A stretch of DNA of 64,000 nucleotides from NCBI GenBank assembly GCA_947247005.1, contig OX365952.1:44992722-45056721 (forward strand), given 5' to 3'. Made by a program: the position numbers and the translations under genes. The notes under the pieces were generated by a model that ran no database searches, was not told the origin of the DNA, and was given only the letters and a program-made list of their open reading frames with translations. The stretch is from Spisula solida (Eukaryota; Mollusca; Bivalvia; Venerida; Mactridae). Each line of letters begins with the position of its first letter. Positions within the stretch are counted from its first letter, which is position 1. Positions 48,501-63,500 of the stretch are shown here, in pieces.

Positions 48501-51500
48501 CCCAACAACCAACCTGCATCTACCCAACAACCAACCTGCATCTACCCAACAACCAACCTGCATCTACCCAACAACCAACCTGCATCTACCCAACAACCAA
48601 CCTGCATCTACCCAACAACCAACCTGCATCTACCCAACAACCAACCTGCATCTACCCAACAACCAACCTGCATCTACCCAACAACCAACCTGCATCTACC
48701 CAACAACCAACCTGCATTTACCCAACAACCAACCTGCATTTATCCAACAACCAACCTGCATCTACCCAACAACAAACCTGCATCTACCCAACAACCAACC
48801 TGCATCTACCCAACAAACAACCTGCATTTACCCAACAACCAACCTGCATTCTACCCAACAACCAACCTCCATCTACCCAACAACCAACCTGCATTTACCC
48901 AACAACCAACCTCCATCTACCCAACAACCAACCTGCATTTACCCAACAACCAACCTGCATTTACCCAACAACCAACCTGCATTCTACCCAACAACCAACC
49001 TGCATTTACCCAACATGCAACCTGCATTTACCCAACAACCAACCTGCATTTACCCAACAACCAACCTCCATCTACCCAACAACCAACCTCCATCTACCCA
49101 ACAACCAACCTGCATTTACCCAACAACCAACCTGCATTTACCCAACAACCAACCTGCATTCTACCCAACAACCAACCTGCATCTACCCAACAACCAACCT
49201 GCATCTACCCAACAACCAACCTGCATCTACCCAACAACCAACCTGCATCTACCCAACAACCAACCTGCATCTACCCAACAACCAACCTGCATCTACCCAA
49301 CAACCAACCTGCATTTACCCAACAACCAACCTGCATTTACCCAACAACCAACCTGCATTTACCCAACAACCAACCTGCATCTACCCAACAACCAACCTGC
49401 ATTTACCCAACAACCAACCTGCATCTACCCAACAACCAACCTGCATCTACCCAACAACCAACCTGCATCTACCCAACAACCAACCTGCATCTACCCAACA
49501 ACCAACCTGCATCTACCCAACAACCAACCTGCATCTACCCAACAACCAACCTGCATTTACCCAACAACCAACCCAACAACCAACCTGTATTTACCCAACA
49601 ACCAACCTGCATTTACCCAACAACCAACCTGCATTTACCCAACAACCAACCTGCATTTACCCAACAACCAACAACCAACCTGCATTTACCCAACAACCAA
49701 CCTGCATCTACCCAACAACCAACCTGCATTTACCCAACAACCAACCTGCATCTACCCAACAACCAACCTGCATTTACCCAACAACCAACCCAACAACCAA
49801 CCTGCATTTACCCAACAACCAACCTACATGTAGTTTTCCAAAGGTCATTATTGTTAAAGATCATGGTGAACTCGACCTGCTGACCTGCTGACCTACTGAC
49901 CTCAAATCCATCCCGGTCATCTACTGATGGTGACCAACCTCCCTATAATTTTGAAGAGCTTTGGCTTAACAAAACTTAGCGAGTTTAAATAATAAATCCT
50001 GGGAAACCAATTAATCAAGTTACTCATGTTAAAGGTCACATTGACCTCGACCTTTGAACTCAAAATTATTGAGTTGATCTACTGCTGATGACAATCCTGT
50101 AAAAGTTTAAGACCCTTAGGCCAAACCATAGAACAGCTCCTGACTAAACTATACTGAAGCTATTGATCAGCAATATACCGGTATACCTAGAGTTGTCATT
50201 GATAGGACCCAAAGCATATCGACAATTCCGATACATCAGAACACAAGTATCGACGATACATCGATATATCTATTTACACGTATAGACAAACAGGCCCTTC
50301 ACTCATGACTCCCTTTTTTAGCCATTCTACACTGTACATGTTGGGTATAGATTCAGCTTTTGAAACCTTTTGGTTTAAGTTTATATTAGACTGGCCCATT
50401 TTTTAAAACTTTGTGAGTACCATTTTAACATAGATGGTTTAAGTTTAGACTAGCCCATTTTTTAAAAATTTGTGAACTTCCATTTTAACAAAGAAAATAT
50501 TTTGTGCATGACAATGAGGATTTTTAGTGGTTCCATTCATTTTCCCATGTATCCATATTTCAAAATGTGAATCAATAATCAATCGAATAAAAAATATTGT
50601 CGATTCATCGATATCGCTCTTTAAGGTATAGACCTTGAAAGATCTAAAGTACATAGTGTATTTAATTACTTCTTCATTAATCCACCATAGTTAAGAAAGC
50701 TGGTACAACAAGAATACAAACTGTTAGAACTGATGTCAAACGTTAAAATCTGACAGATAAATCTACTAGTAATACCCGATTAATGACCTAATTACAGTAT
50801 AGTTACACAGCTGTCAGAGTACATTAACAATCATATCACCAATTAGTCACAGATGTTACACAGTATTCTATCAACAAAGCAACACTGACAAGTGTCACCC
50901 GAAGCAATGACATATAAATCAGCTTTATAATTGTAATACTCATCTATCAAACAGTGATTATCATGATGCTGAATGTCTTCCTGGACCACCATTTTACAAA
51001 CAAATCCAATGGATTAAGCAAATAAGAGCAATATTTTAAATGTTTTACAACCAAAATTAGATTATTTAGTACATTCACTGGTCAACTGAATCCCATATTT
51101 GCATCTAATGGTGTAAACATCTGTCGGAGTGTTCAGCTCAGCCTTGAAGCAAACATTGTATGACACTATACTGGGGCCAATACAACCTCATACACATAAT
51201 GACTCATTCACAACAATATACAACAAAGTCAATATATAACAAGAGGGCCCAAAGGGCCCTAGGTCGCTCACCTGTTATAGCAGTACATGCAAGACCTGTG
51301 ATTTGTGACCCTGATGCAATATCGCACTTGACCTAGATTTTGTTGAGATGATCACTCTGACCAAGTTTCATAAGGATTAGGCCAAAATTGTGACCTCTAG
51401 TGACTATACAAGGTTTTTCTGTGATTTGACCTTGTGACCTAGTTTTTGACCCCGGATGACCCAATATCGAACTTGACCTACATTTTGTTGAGATGATCAT

Positions 51501-54500
51501 TGTGACCAAGTTTCATAAAGATTAGGTCAAAATTGTGACCTGTAGTGACTACACAAGGTTTTTCTATGATTTGACCTTGTAACCTAGTTTTTGACCCCGG
51601 ATGACCCAATATCGAACTTGACCTAGATTTTGTTGAGATGATCATTGTGACCAAGTTTCATAAAGATTAAGACAAAATTGTGACCTCTAGTGTCTACATA
51701 AGGTTTTTCTATGATTTGACCTTGTGACCTAGTTTTTGACCCCGTATGACCCAATATCGAACTTGACCTAGATTTTGTTGTGATAATCATTGTGACCAAG
51801 TTTCATAAAGATTAGGTCAAAATTGTGACCTCTAGTGACTACACAAAGTTTTTCTATGAGTTGACCTTGTGACCTAGTTTTTGACCCCGGATGACCCAAT
51901 ATCGAACTTGACCTAGATTTTGTTGAGATGATCATTGTGACCAAGTTTTATAAAGATTAAGTCAAAATTGTGACCTCTAGTGACTACACAAGGTTTTTCT
52001 ATAATTTGACCTTGTGACCTAGTTTTTGACCCCGGATGACCCAATATCGAACTTGACCTAGATTTTGTTGAGATGATCATTGTGACCAAGTTTCATAAAG
52101 ATTAAGTCAAAATTGTGACCTCTAGTGTCTACACAAGCAAATTGTTGACGGACGGACGGACGACGGACGACGGACGAAGAGTGATCACAAAAGCTCACTC
52201 TGTCACTTTGTGACAGGTGAGCTAAAAATAGCAAGACTCAGGCAATATATTGTCACAGTTGTGTATACATAAGTTATGTACCTTGAATGAAGCATTACTT
52301 ACAATTGCCAATATGCATAAATAACATTATACCACTAGACAGTCACAGAATGACTATCATTGTACACACAATGAGACAGACACAGAATGACTATCATTGT
52401 ACATACGATGAGACAGTCACAGAATGACAATCTTTGTACAAACAATGAGACAGTCACAGAATGACTATCATTGTACATACAATGAGACAGTCACAGAATG
52501 ACTATCATTATACATACGATGAGACAGTCACAGAATAACAATCTTTGTACACACGATGAGACAGCCACAGAACGACTATCATTGTACATACGATGAGACA
52601 GCCACATAATGACTATCATTGTACACACGATGAGACAGCCACATAATGACAATCTTTGTACACACGATGAGACAGCCACAGAACGACTATCATTGTACAT
52701 ACGATGAGACAGTCACAGAACGACTATGATTGTACATACGATGAGACAGCCACAGAACGACTATCATTGTACATACGATGAGACAGTCACAGAACGACTA
52801 TGATTGTACATACGATGAGACAGCCACAGAACGACTATCATTGTACATACGATGAGACAGCCACATAATGACTATCATTGTACACACGATGAGACAGCCA
52901 CAGAATGACTATCATTGTACACACGATGAGACAGCCACAGAACGACTATCATTGTACACACGATGAGACAGCCACAGAATGACTATCATTGTACATACGA
53001 TGAGACAGCCACATAATGACTATCATTGTACACACGATGAGACAGTCACAGAATGACTATCATTCTACATACGATGAGACAGCCACATAATGACTATCAT
53101 TGTACATACGATGAGACAGCCACATACAATGAGGCAGTCACAGAATGACTATCATTGTACATATACAATGAGACAGCCACATAATGACTATCATTGTACA
53201 CACGATGAGACAGCCACATAATGACAATCTTTGTACACACGATGAGACAGCCACAGAACGACTATCATTGTACATACGATGAGACAGTCACAGAACGACT
53301 ATGATTGTACATACGATGAGACAGCCACAGAACGACTATCATTGTACATACGATGAGACAGTCACAGAACGACTATGATTGTACATACGATGAGACAGCC
53401 ACAGAACGACTATCATTGTACATACGATGAGACAGCCACATAATGACTATCATTGTACACACGATGAGACAGCCACAGAATGACTATCATTGTACACACG
53501 ATGAGACAGCCACAGAACGACTATCATTGTACACACGATGAGACAGCCACAAAATGACTATCATTGTGCATACGATGAGACAGCCACAGAATGACTATCA
53601 TTGTACACACGATGAGACAGCCACAGAACGACTATCATTGTACACACGATGAGACAGGCACAGAATGACTATCATTGTACATACGATGAGACAGCCACAT
53701 AATGACTATAATTGTACACACGATGAGACAGTCACAGAATGACTATCATTCTACATACGATGAGACAGCCACATAATGACTATCATTGTACATACGATGA
53801 GACGGCCACATACAATGAGGCAGTCACAGAATGACTATCATTGTACATATACGATGAGACAGCCACATAATGACTATCATTGTACACACGATGAGACAGC
53901 CACATAATGACAATCTTTGTACACACGATGAGACAGCCACAGAACGACTATCATTGTACATACGATGAGACAGTCACAGAACGACTATCATTGTACATAC
54001 GATGAGACAGCCACAGAACGACTATCATTGTACACACGATGAGACAGTCACAGAATGACTATCATTCTACATACGATGAGACAGCCACATAATGACTATC
54101 ATTGTACATACGATGAGACAGCCACATACAATGAGGCAGTCACAGAATGACTATCATTGTACATATACGATGAGACAGCCACATAATGACTATCATTGTA
54201 CACACGATGAGACAGCCACATAATGACAATCTTTGTACACACGATGAGACAGCCACAGAACGACTATCATTGTACATACGATGAGACAGTCACAGAACGA
54301 CTATCATTGTACATAAGATGAGACAGCCACAGAACAACTATCATTGTACATACGATGAGACAGCCACATAATGACTATCATTGTACACACGATGAGACAG
54401 CCACAGAATGACTATCATTGTACACACAATGAGACAGCCACAGAACGACTATCATTGTACACACGATGAGACAGCCACAGAACGACTATCATTGTACATA

Positions 54501-57500
54501 CGATGAGACAGCCACATAATGACTATCATTGTACACACGATGAGACAGTCACAGAATGACTATCATTGTACATACGATGAGACAGCCACATAATGACTAT
54601 CATTGTACACACGATGAGACAGCCACATAATGACTATCATTGTACATACGATGAGACAGCCACATACAATGAGGCAGTCACAGAATGACTATCATTGTAC
54701 ATATACGATGAGACAGCCACATAATGACTATCATTGTACACACGATGAGACAGCCACATAATGACAATCTTTGTACACACGATGAGACAGCCACAGAACG
54801 ACTATCATTGTACATACGATGAGACAGTCACAGAACGACTATCATTGTACATAAGATGAGACAGCCACAGAACAACTATCATAGAATGACTATCATTGGA
54901 CACACAATGAGACAGCCACAGAACGACTATCATTGTACACACGATGAGACAGCCACAGAACGACTATCATTGTACATACGATGAGACAGCCACATAATGA
55001 CTATCATTGTACACACGATGAGACAGTCACAGAATGACTATCATTGTACATACGATGAGACAGCCACATAATGACTATCATTGTACACACGATGAGACAG
55101 CCACAGAATGACTATCATTGTACACACGATGAGACAGCCACAGAACGACTATCATTGTACACACGATGAGACAGCCACAGAACGACTATCATTGTACACA
55201 CGATGAGACAGCCACAGAATGACTATCATTGTACATACGATGAGACAGCCACATTATGACTATCATTGTACATACGATGAGACAGCCACAGAGCGACTAT
55301 CATTGTACACACGATGAGACAGCCACAGAACGACTATCATTGTACATACGATGAGACAGCCACATAATGACTATCATTGTACATACGATGAGACAGCCAC
55401 AGAATGACTATCATTGTACATACGATGAGACAGCCAAAGAATGACTTTCATTGTACATACAATGAGACAGCCACAGAATGACTATCATTGTACATACGAT
55501 GAGACAGCCACAGAACGACTATCATTGTACATACGATGAGACAGCCACATTATGACTATCATTGTACATACGATGAGACAGCCACAGAGCGACTATCATT
55601 GTACACACGATGAGACAGCCACAGAACGACTATCATTGTACATACGATGAGACAGCCACATAATGACTATCATTGTACATACGATGAGACAGCCACAGAA
55701 TGACTATCATTGTACATACGATGAGACAGTCACAGAATGGCTATCATTATACACACGATGAGACAGTCACAGAATGACTATCATTGTACATACGATGAGA
55801 CAGCCACAGAGCGACTATCATTGTACACACGATGAGACAGCCACAGAACGACTATCATTGTACATACGATGAGACAGCCACATAATGACTATCATTGTAC
55901 ATACGATGAGACAGTCACAGAATGGCTATCATTATACATACGATGAGACAGTCACAGAATGACTATCATTGTACACACGATGAGACAGCCACAGAATGAC
56001 TATCATTGTACACACGATGAGACAGCCACAGAACGACTATCATTGTACACATGATGAGACAGCCACATAATGACTATCATTGTACACACGATGAGACAGC
56101 CACAGAACGACTATCATTGTACACACGATGAGACAGCCACAGAACGACTATAAGAACAAATTTTCACAACATAAACGAACAATATTACTGCCAATATAAT
56201 GACAGAACAATACAAAATAGAGATTATAAGATATTTAGCAAATAGATCAAGATGAACTCAATACATAGTGACCCATAGACACACTGATAGGTTTTAACTA
56301 CTGCATTAAAACTTAGTGCCCTGATCTACATTTCTAACTTGGGTGACATTCCTTTTGAAAATAATTGTGTTAAATTAGCCCGCCAGATAGAATCTATTAT
56401 GTAGAGTCTATATGAATGGTATAATCAACCAGGATGACCTAGGAGGTATTATAACATGCTTAAGTAACAGCTTTACAATGTTTTATGTACAAGCTCTGTG
56501 CACAGCTTAATACATTGCATAATATAACAATAAAATTGGGATGTGCTTAAAAGTTAAATTAATATAGGTAAATTCTCCTTTGACACAGTGAGGTACAATT
56601 TGTACTTATTATTAAGGTGACTGCCTTTCCAATAAAATATCAACATTTTATTATATATCTACAACACATTCAATTTGTTGAATGGGTTGTTTTCGAACAA
56701 AAATACTTGCAAGATTGCAAAGGTATTGCATGCCTCCAGAGTTATCTGCAAACTTTAAATTATTATTAGCCCTTGCAACCTTTCGCAAGCTGGTAGCTGG
56801 TCAAAACTAATTCTAAGCCTGTAGTGCTAATTATGAAGCTTGATGCCACAAGTCTGATTAGAACATCATAATTATTTGAGCACATTATTTTTCAAAGTGT
56901 TTAAAAATTGTCACCTACAAATGAGAAAATTAATGTATGTCCTAAATAGATGCTATTTCAGAAAATACCATGTTTTACTGCTCTACGCCAAAAGTGATCC
57001 AAGTACCATCACAAAGTCATCATGCCTAGACTTGCAAGGGGTCAAACCTGCAGGGGGAGGGGTGCACATATAACTGAGTATCAATATTATATTTGTATTC
57101 TCATTTTCTAATCCTGTCATTTATACCACTCTTGACCATTATACCATTAATATGTAGTTATATACAAATATCAAACAATCTATGATACATAAACCTTGCC
57201 TTGAGGAACAATCTTCAATACTTAACAACATATTTATATACACTTGTTGTGAGATGTGTGTAGCCTGTCAATAAATGATCTATACAACATAAACCTATAC
57301 AAGTCAAAGTAAGGACATTATTTAATAGTGACCTACACTATTGTTGTTAAATACCTACTCAGAAAATACAGCTTAAGCTTAGGTCCCACAGAGCATTTTT
57401 TGCCACCGCAATGTACTTCAGATTGAAATATATGAGCTATCAGGACATCAGCAACAGGTTCCTCGTGGTCTAGGGGAAGCTTCGGGGAAGTCATGTAATC

Positions 57501-60500
57501 AGGGGTTCTACTGAGGCATATTGCCCAATCCTGAAAACGAGTCACATGTCTGTTTCGAGTGCCATTAGCACACATCCCTACACCTTAACTAGGTTTCAAA
57601 CATTGTTTTATTATTAAAATTCAGATTATGGAACTTCAAATGACCATAACAATTCTTTGAATTTTTTCATCAAATAACTTTAATTATGTGCAGAAAAGAT
57701 AATTCTTCCTAATGCAGCAAATCCGGATTTCCGGATTATTCCGGAATTGTAGGACCCCTGTGTGATATCGGAAGGAATTGTGATGAATCGGGGTGGTATC
57801 GGAAGAAATCAGGAGAACATCGACGATGTGGAATTCCTCAGTGGGACCTAGGCTTTAGTTAGTTACGATCAAAGAACAGTAGATACTGTAATCAACTTTA
57901 AATTGATACTTGTTACCTTTGAATTATTCAAGAAATATTTTTTTACGGAGTCTTAAAAATCCCTACTCAGCATTGTGTAGTGTTGGAGACAGTTTTCAGG
58001 AGAAGATGCAGTAACTTAAGCCTGTATGACATTTGAACAATGTCCAATAAGGAAATAACCTGACTTAATATTAAGTCTATATATAGAGTATAAACATACA
58101 TAATATACATAAAGAAATAAGTTAAGCACACCCCGGAAATTTAAAATTGGTTGTGATTGAAAGCACTGTCATGAGATGACGACTTAATTGAGCTAAGAAA
58201 TAGTAATTTGATAAGTAGCGATAGCTATTTAGTAATCATAAACCAGTAAATGTATGAGTTTAGTTTATTCTTATCCAAATTATTGAAGCATAAGCAAATG
58301 TGTTGTTTTTTACCAACAAGAGGGCCCAAAGGGCCCTAGGTCGCTCACCTGTCGAACTTGACCTAGATTTTGTAGAGATGATCATTGTGACCAAGTTTCA
58401 TACAGATAAGGCCAATATTTTGACCTCTAGTGACTACACAAGGTTTTTATATGATTTGACTTAATGACCTAGTTTTTGACCCAAGATAAACCAATATCAA
58501 ACTTGGCCTAGATTTTGTTGAGATGATCATTGTGACCAAGTTTCATAAAGATAAGGTCGACATTGTGACCTCTAGTGACTACACATGGTTTTTCTATGAT
58601 TTAACCATGTGACCTAGTTTTTGACCCAAGATGACCCAATATCAAACTTGACCTAGATATTGTTAAGATGATCATTGTGACCAAGTTTCATACAGATTAG
58701 GCCAATATTGTGACCTCTAGTGACTACACAAAGTTTTTCTATTATTTGACATTGTGACCTAGTTTTTGACCCCAGATGACCCAATATCAAACTTGACCTA
58801 GATTTGTTGAGATGACCATTGTGACCAAGTTTCATAAAGATTGAGTCAAAATTGTGACCTCTAGTGACTACACAAGTTTTTCTATGATTTGACCTAGTGA
58901 CCTAGTTTTTGACCCCAGATGACCCTATATCAAACTTGGCCTAGATTTTGTTGAGATGATTATTGTGACCAAGTTTCATAAAGATTAGACCAAAATTGTG
59001 ACCTCTAGTGACTACACAAGGTTTTTCTATGATTTGACCTGGTGACCTAGTTTTTAACCCCTTATGACCCAATATCGAACTCGACCTAGATTTTGTCAAG
59101 ATGATCATTGTGACAAAGTTTCATAAAGATTAAGTCAAAATTGTGACCTCTAGTGACTACACAAGGTTTTTCTATGATTTGACCTTATGACCTAGTTTTT
59201 AACCCCGGATGACCCAATATCGAACTTGACCTAGATTTTGTCGAGATGATCATTGTGACCAAGTTTCATAAAGATTAAGTCAAAATTGTGACCTCTAGTG
59301 ACTACACAAGGTTTTTCTATGATTTGACCTTGTGACCTAGTTTTTGACCCCGGATGACCCAATATCGATCTTGACCTAGATTTTGTCGAGATGATCATTG
59401 TGACCAAGTTTCATAAAGATTAAGTCAAAATTGTGACCTCTAGTGACTACACAAGGTTTTTCTATGATTTGACCTAGTGACCTAGTTTTTGACCCCGGAT
59501 GACCCAATATCGAACTTGGCCTAGATTTTGTTGAGATGATCATTGTGACCAAGTTTCATAAAGATTAGGCTAAAATTGTGACCTCTAGTGTCTACACAAG
59601 CCAATTGTTGACGGACGGACGGACGACGGACGGACGACGGACGACGGACGAAGAGTGATCACAAAAGCTCACTCTGTCACTTTGTGACAGGTGAGCTAAA
59701 AATGTAGGTGTTTATATGTTTGGTGTTGGGAGCGTTTACAAAACATTTACTGGTGGATATTTTTGGTAAATATTGACGATTACTTAACCTTAAATGACAT
59801 TATGTAGCCAAATGTTTAATAATACTGCAACAACTGGAACAAGCTCTGCACCAAGAATAGCAAAATGTATCTCAAAATCGCATTAGACGCCTTACTGGTA
59901 GTATGAGGAGAAGGGTTGAGGCTGTCATCCGGGCACGTTGCGGTTACACGTTATTGGTAACAAGAGGGCCCAAAGGGCCCTAGGTCGCTCACCTGTCGAA
60001 CTTGACCTAGATTTTGTAGAGATGATCATTGTGACCAAGTTTCATACAGAAAAGGCCAATATTGTGACCTCTAGTGACTACACAAGGTTTTTATATGATT
60101 TGACTTAATGACCTAGTTTTTGACCCCAGATAAACCAATATCAAACTTGGCCTAGATTTTGTTGAGATGATCATTGTGACCAAGTTTCATAAAGATAAGG
60201 TCGACATTGTGACCTCTAGTGACTACACAAGGTTTTTATATGATTTGACTTAATGACCTAGTTTTTGACCCCAGATAAACCAATATCAAACTTGGCCTAG
60301 ATTTTGTTGAGATGATCATTGTGACCAAGTTTCATAAAGATAAGGTCGACATTGTGACCTCTAGTGACTACACAAGGTTTTTCTATGATTTAACCATGTG
60401 ACCTAGTTTTTGACCCAAGATGACCCAATATCAAACTTGACCTAGATATTGTTAAGATGATCATTGTGACCAAGTTTCATACAGATTAGGCCAATATTGT

Positions 60501-63500
60501 GACCTCTAGTGACTACACAAAGTTTTTCTATTATTTGACATTGTGACCTAGTTTTTGACCCTGGATGACCCAATATCGAACGTGACCTAGATTTTGTTAA
60601 GATGGCCATTGTGATTAAGTTTCATAAAGATTAAGTCAAAATTGTGACCTCTAGTGACTACACAAACTTTTTCTATGATTTGACCTAGTGACCTAGTTTT
60701 TGACCCCAGATGACCCAATATCGAGCATGACTTAGCTTATGTTGAGATGATCATTGTGACCAAGTTTCATAAAGATTAGACCAAAATTGTGACCTCTAGT
60801 GACTACAAAAGGTTTTTCTATGATTTGACCTTGTGACCTAGTTTTTAACCCCTTATGACCCAATATCGAACTTGACCTAGATTTTGTCGAGATGATCATT
60901 GTCACAAAGTTTCATAAAGATTAAGTCATTATTGTGACCTCTAGTGACTACACAAGGTTTTTCTATGATTTGACCTTGTGACCTAGTTTTTAACCCCGGA
61001 TGACCCAATATCGAACTTGACCTAGATTTTGTCGAGATGATCATTGTGACCAAGTTTCATAAAGATTAAGTCAAAATTGTGACCTCTAGTGACTACACAA
61101 GGTTTTTCTATGATTTGACCTTGTGACCTAGTTTTTGACCCCGGATGACCCAATATCGAACTTGACCTAGATTTTGTCGAGATGATCATTGTGACCAAGT
61201 TTCATAAAGATTAAGTCAAAATTGTGACCTCTAGTGACTACACAATGTTTTTCTATGATTTGACCTAGTGACCTAGTTTTTGACCCCAGATGACCCAGTA
61301 TCGAACTTGACCTAGATTTTGTTGAGATGATCATTGTGACCAAGTTTCATAAAGATTAAGTCAAAATTGTGACCTCTAGTGACTACACAAGGTTTTTCTA
61401 TGATTTGACCTTGTGACCTAGTTTTTGACCCCGGATGACCCAATATCGAACTTGACCTAGATTTTGTCGAGATGATCATTGTGACCAAGTTTCATAAAGA
61501 TTAAGTCAAAATTGTGACCTCTAGTGACTACACAATGTTTTTCTATGATTTGACCTAGTGACCTAGTTTTTGACCCCAGATGACCCAGTATCGAACTTGA
61601 CCTAGATTTTGTTGAGATGATCATTGTGACCAAGTTTCATAAAGATTAAGTCAAAATTGTGACCTCTAGTGACTACACAAGGTTTTTCTATGATTTGACC
61701 TAGTGACCTAGTTTTTGACCCCGGATGATCCAATATCGAACTTGGCCTAGATTTTGTTGAGATGATCATTGTGACCAAGTTTCATAAAGATTAGGCTAAA
61801 ATTGTGACCTCTAGTGTCTACACAAGCCAATTGTTGACGGACGGACGGACGACGGACGGACGACGGACGACGGACGAAGAGTGATCACAAAAGCTCACTC
61901 TGTCACTTTGTGACAGGTGAGCTAAAAAACAACACATTTGCTTATGCTTCAATAATTTGGATAAGAATAAACTAAACTCATACCTTTACTGGTTTATGAT
62001 TACTAAATAGCTATCGCTACTTATCAAATTACTATTTCTTAGCTCAATTAAGCCGTCATCTCATGACAGTGCTTTCAATCACAACCAATTTTTAATTTCC
62101 GGGGTGTGCTTAACTTATTTCTTTGTGTATATAATAAGTTAACTCAGTCATGAATAAATTAAATTTCTCTGGTAAACAACTTTGGCCTTCATGCATTAAA
62201 CCCAGACGTAAACACTGCAATTAATTAAGCTAAATACATTGTAATTATGTAATAATGTATGAACTGTATAATTAAGGTAAATCTAGATGTAAGTTTTATG
62301 TTACCACACTTATACATGTATATTCCTGACTTATTATTTTATCACTTCATGAATATTTTATGCATATATCATGAATTTTGCGAATCCACAATATATTCTT
62401 GATCTATCGATGCCAAGTGCAAAATAACCATCCACAGAAACTATAGATCTCTGGTTTTATGAATAAAACTTCATGAAGTGTCTTTGGATGAGCCTCATGA
62501 ATTAATGAAGAACATTTCATGAACAATTCATAAATGAGTAAAAAATTCATGATTTCATGAACATAATTTCGCTTCGGCTGGAAGGAGATTTCTTTAAAGA
62601 AAACCTTGACTAATGATATACTTGATGTAGAAATACAATCCAGTGGTTTTCCCGGCTCTTTTGGGAAAAGTACCCTGTCGCGAATTGGGAATTTTTTAAC
62701 AAAAGAAGCTTAATTCAAGGCCATCATTATTGTATCTCAAGTGATGTTTGTGGTCTGTAAAGTAATGTAATACTCTTGTAAAGTTAAAAACAATTAAATG
62801 AGAGATGACTGAGCTGCAAATATGTCCATGACAAAATCTGCAACATGAAAATTTCAAACAATTGGGAAAATTTATGGATGAAATTTTCTATTGGGAATGG
62901 GTCCTTTTGCTTTTGGAATGGGTCTAATATTCAGGACCAACAAAAGGTGTAGGAATACCCCTGAAATCTCTCATGACCCCCTCAAGCAAAGGTGAGCAAA
63001 AGTCCTGATTCATGAAAAGCATGGTTAATGTATCTGATCCAAATATGGAGCTGCAATCTTTCGGTGAGGTTTATAATATTATATTTACCCCTTATAAGCA
63101 AATCCTCTGTCCTTGTCATGGTAACCAAAGGTATCCCAGAGTCTGAGTGCTACATATCCACCATCTAATGCTACCACAGATCTCTCTAATATCTGAAATA
63201 CAAGATAACAATGAAGAAGATATGTTTGTAAAACACGTACACCCCAATGCCAGCCCAATAGTCAGTAATGGTAAAGGTTACAGTGAACTTGACCTACTGA
63301 CCTCAAAATCAATAGGGGTCATCTACCGTTGATGACCAAGCTCCATGTAAAATTTGAAGATCCTAGGGCAAAGCGTTCTCCCTCCATGTAAAGTTTGAAG
63401 ATCCTTAGGCCAAAGCGTTCTTGAGTTATTGAACGGAATCTACCAACAGACAGACCGACCAACCGACCCGACTGACATGTGCAAAGCATACCCCTCATCA

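Larger units (their letters stand above)
58108..62127. mobile_element. Tc1-like element with ~200-bp inverted ends, carrying two Pearl-like copies
   Basis: The left arm 58108-58313 (CATAAAGAAATAAGTTAAGC then ACACCCCGGAAATT) is the inverted copy of 61928-62127 with few differences. TA flanks both ends (58106-58107, 62128-62129). A transposase remnant of Tc1 type lies in the middle (59825-59955). Without the two insertions the element would be ~660 bp. Long inverted ends, a TA target and the transposase tail together support Tc1/mariner. Confidence 0.85.

Noticed and set aside
48051..49883. 610-residue Asn/Pro/Gln/Thr-rich protein on the + strand
   Set aside because: Pure 22-bp repeat read in three cycling phases; no non-repeat coding sequence, no splice or start context, antisense in a RHOBTB intron.
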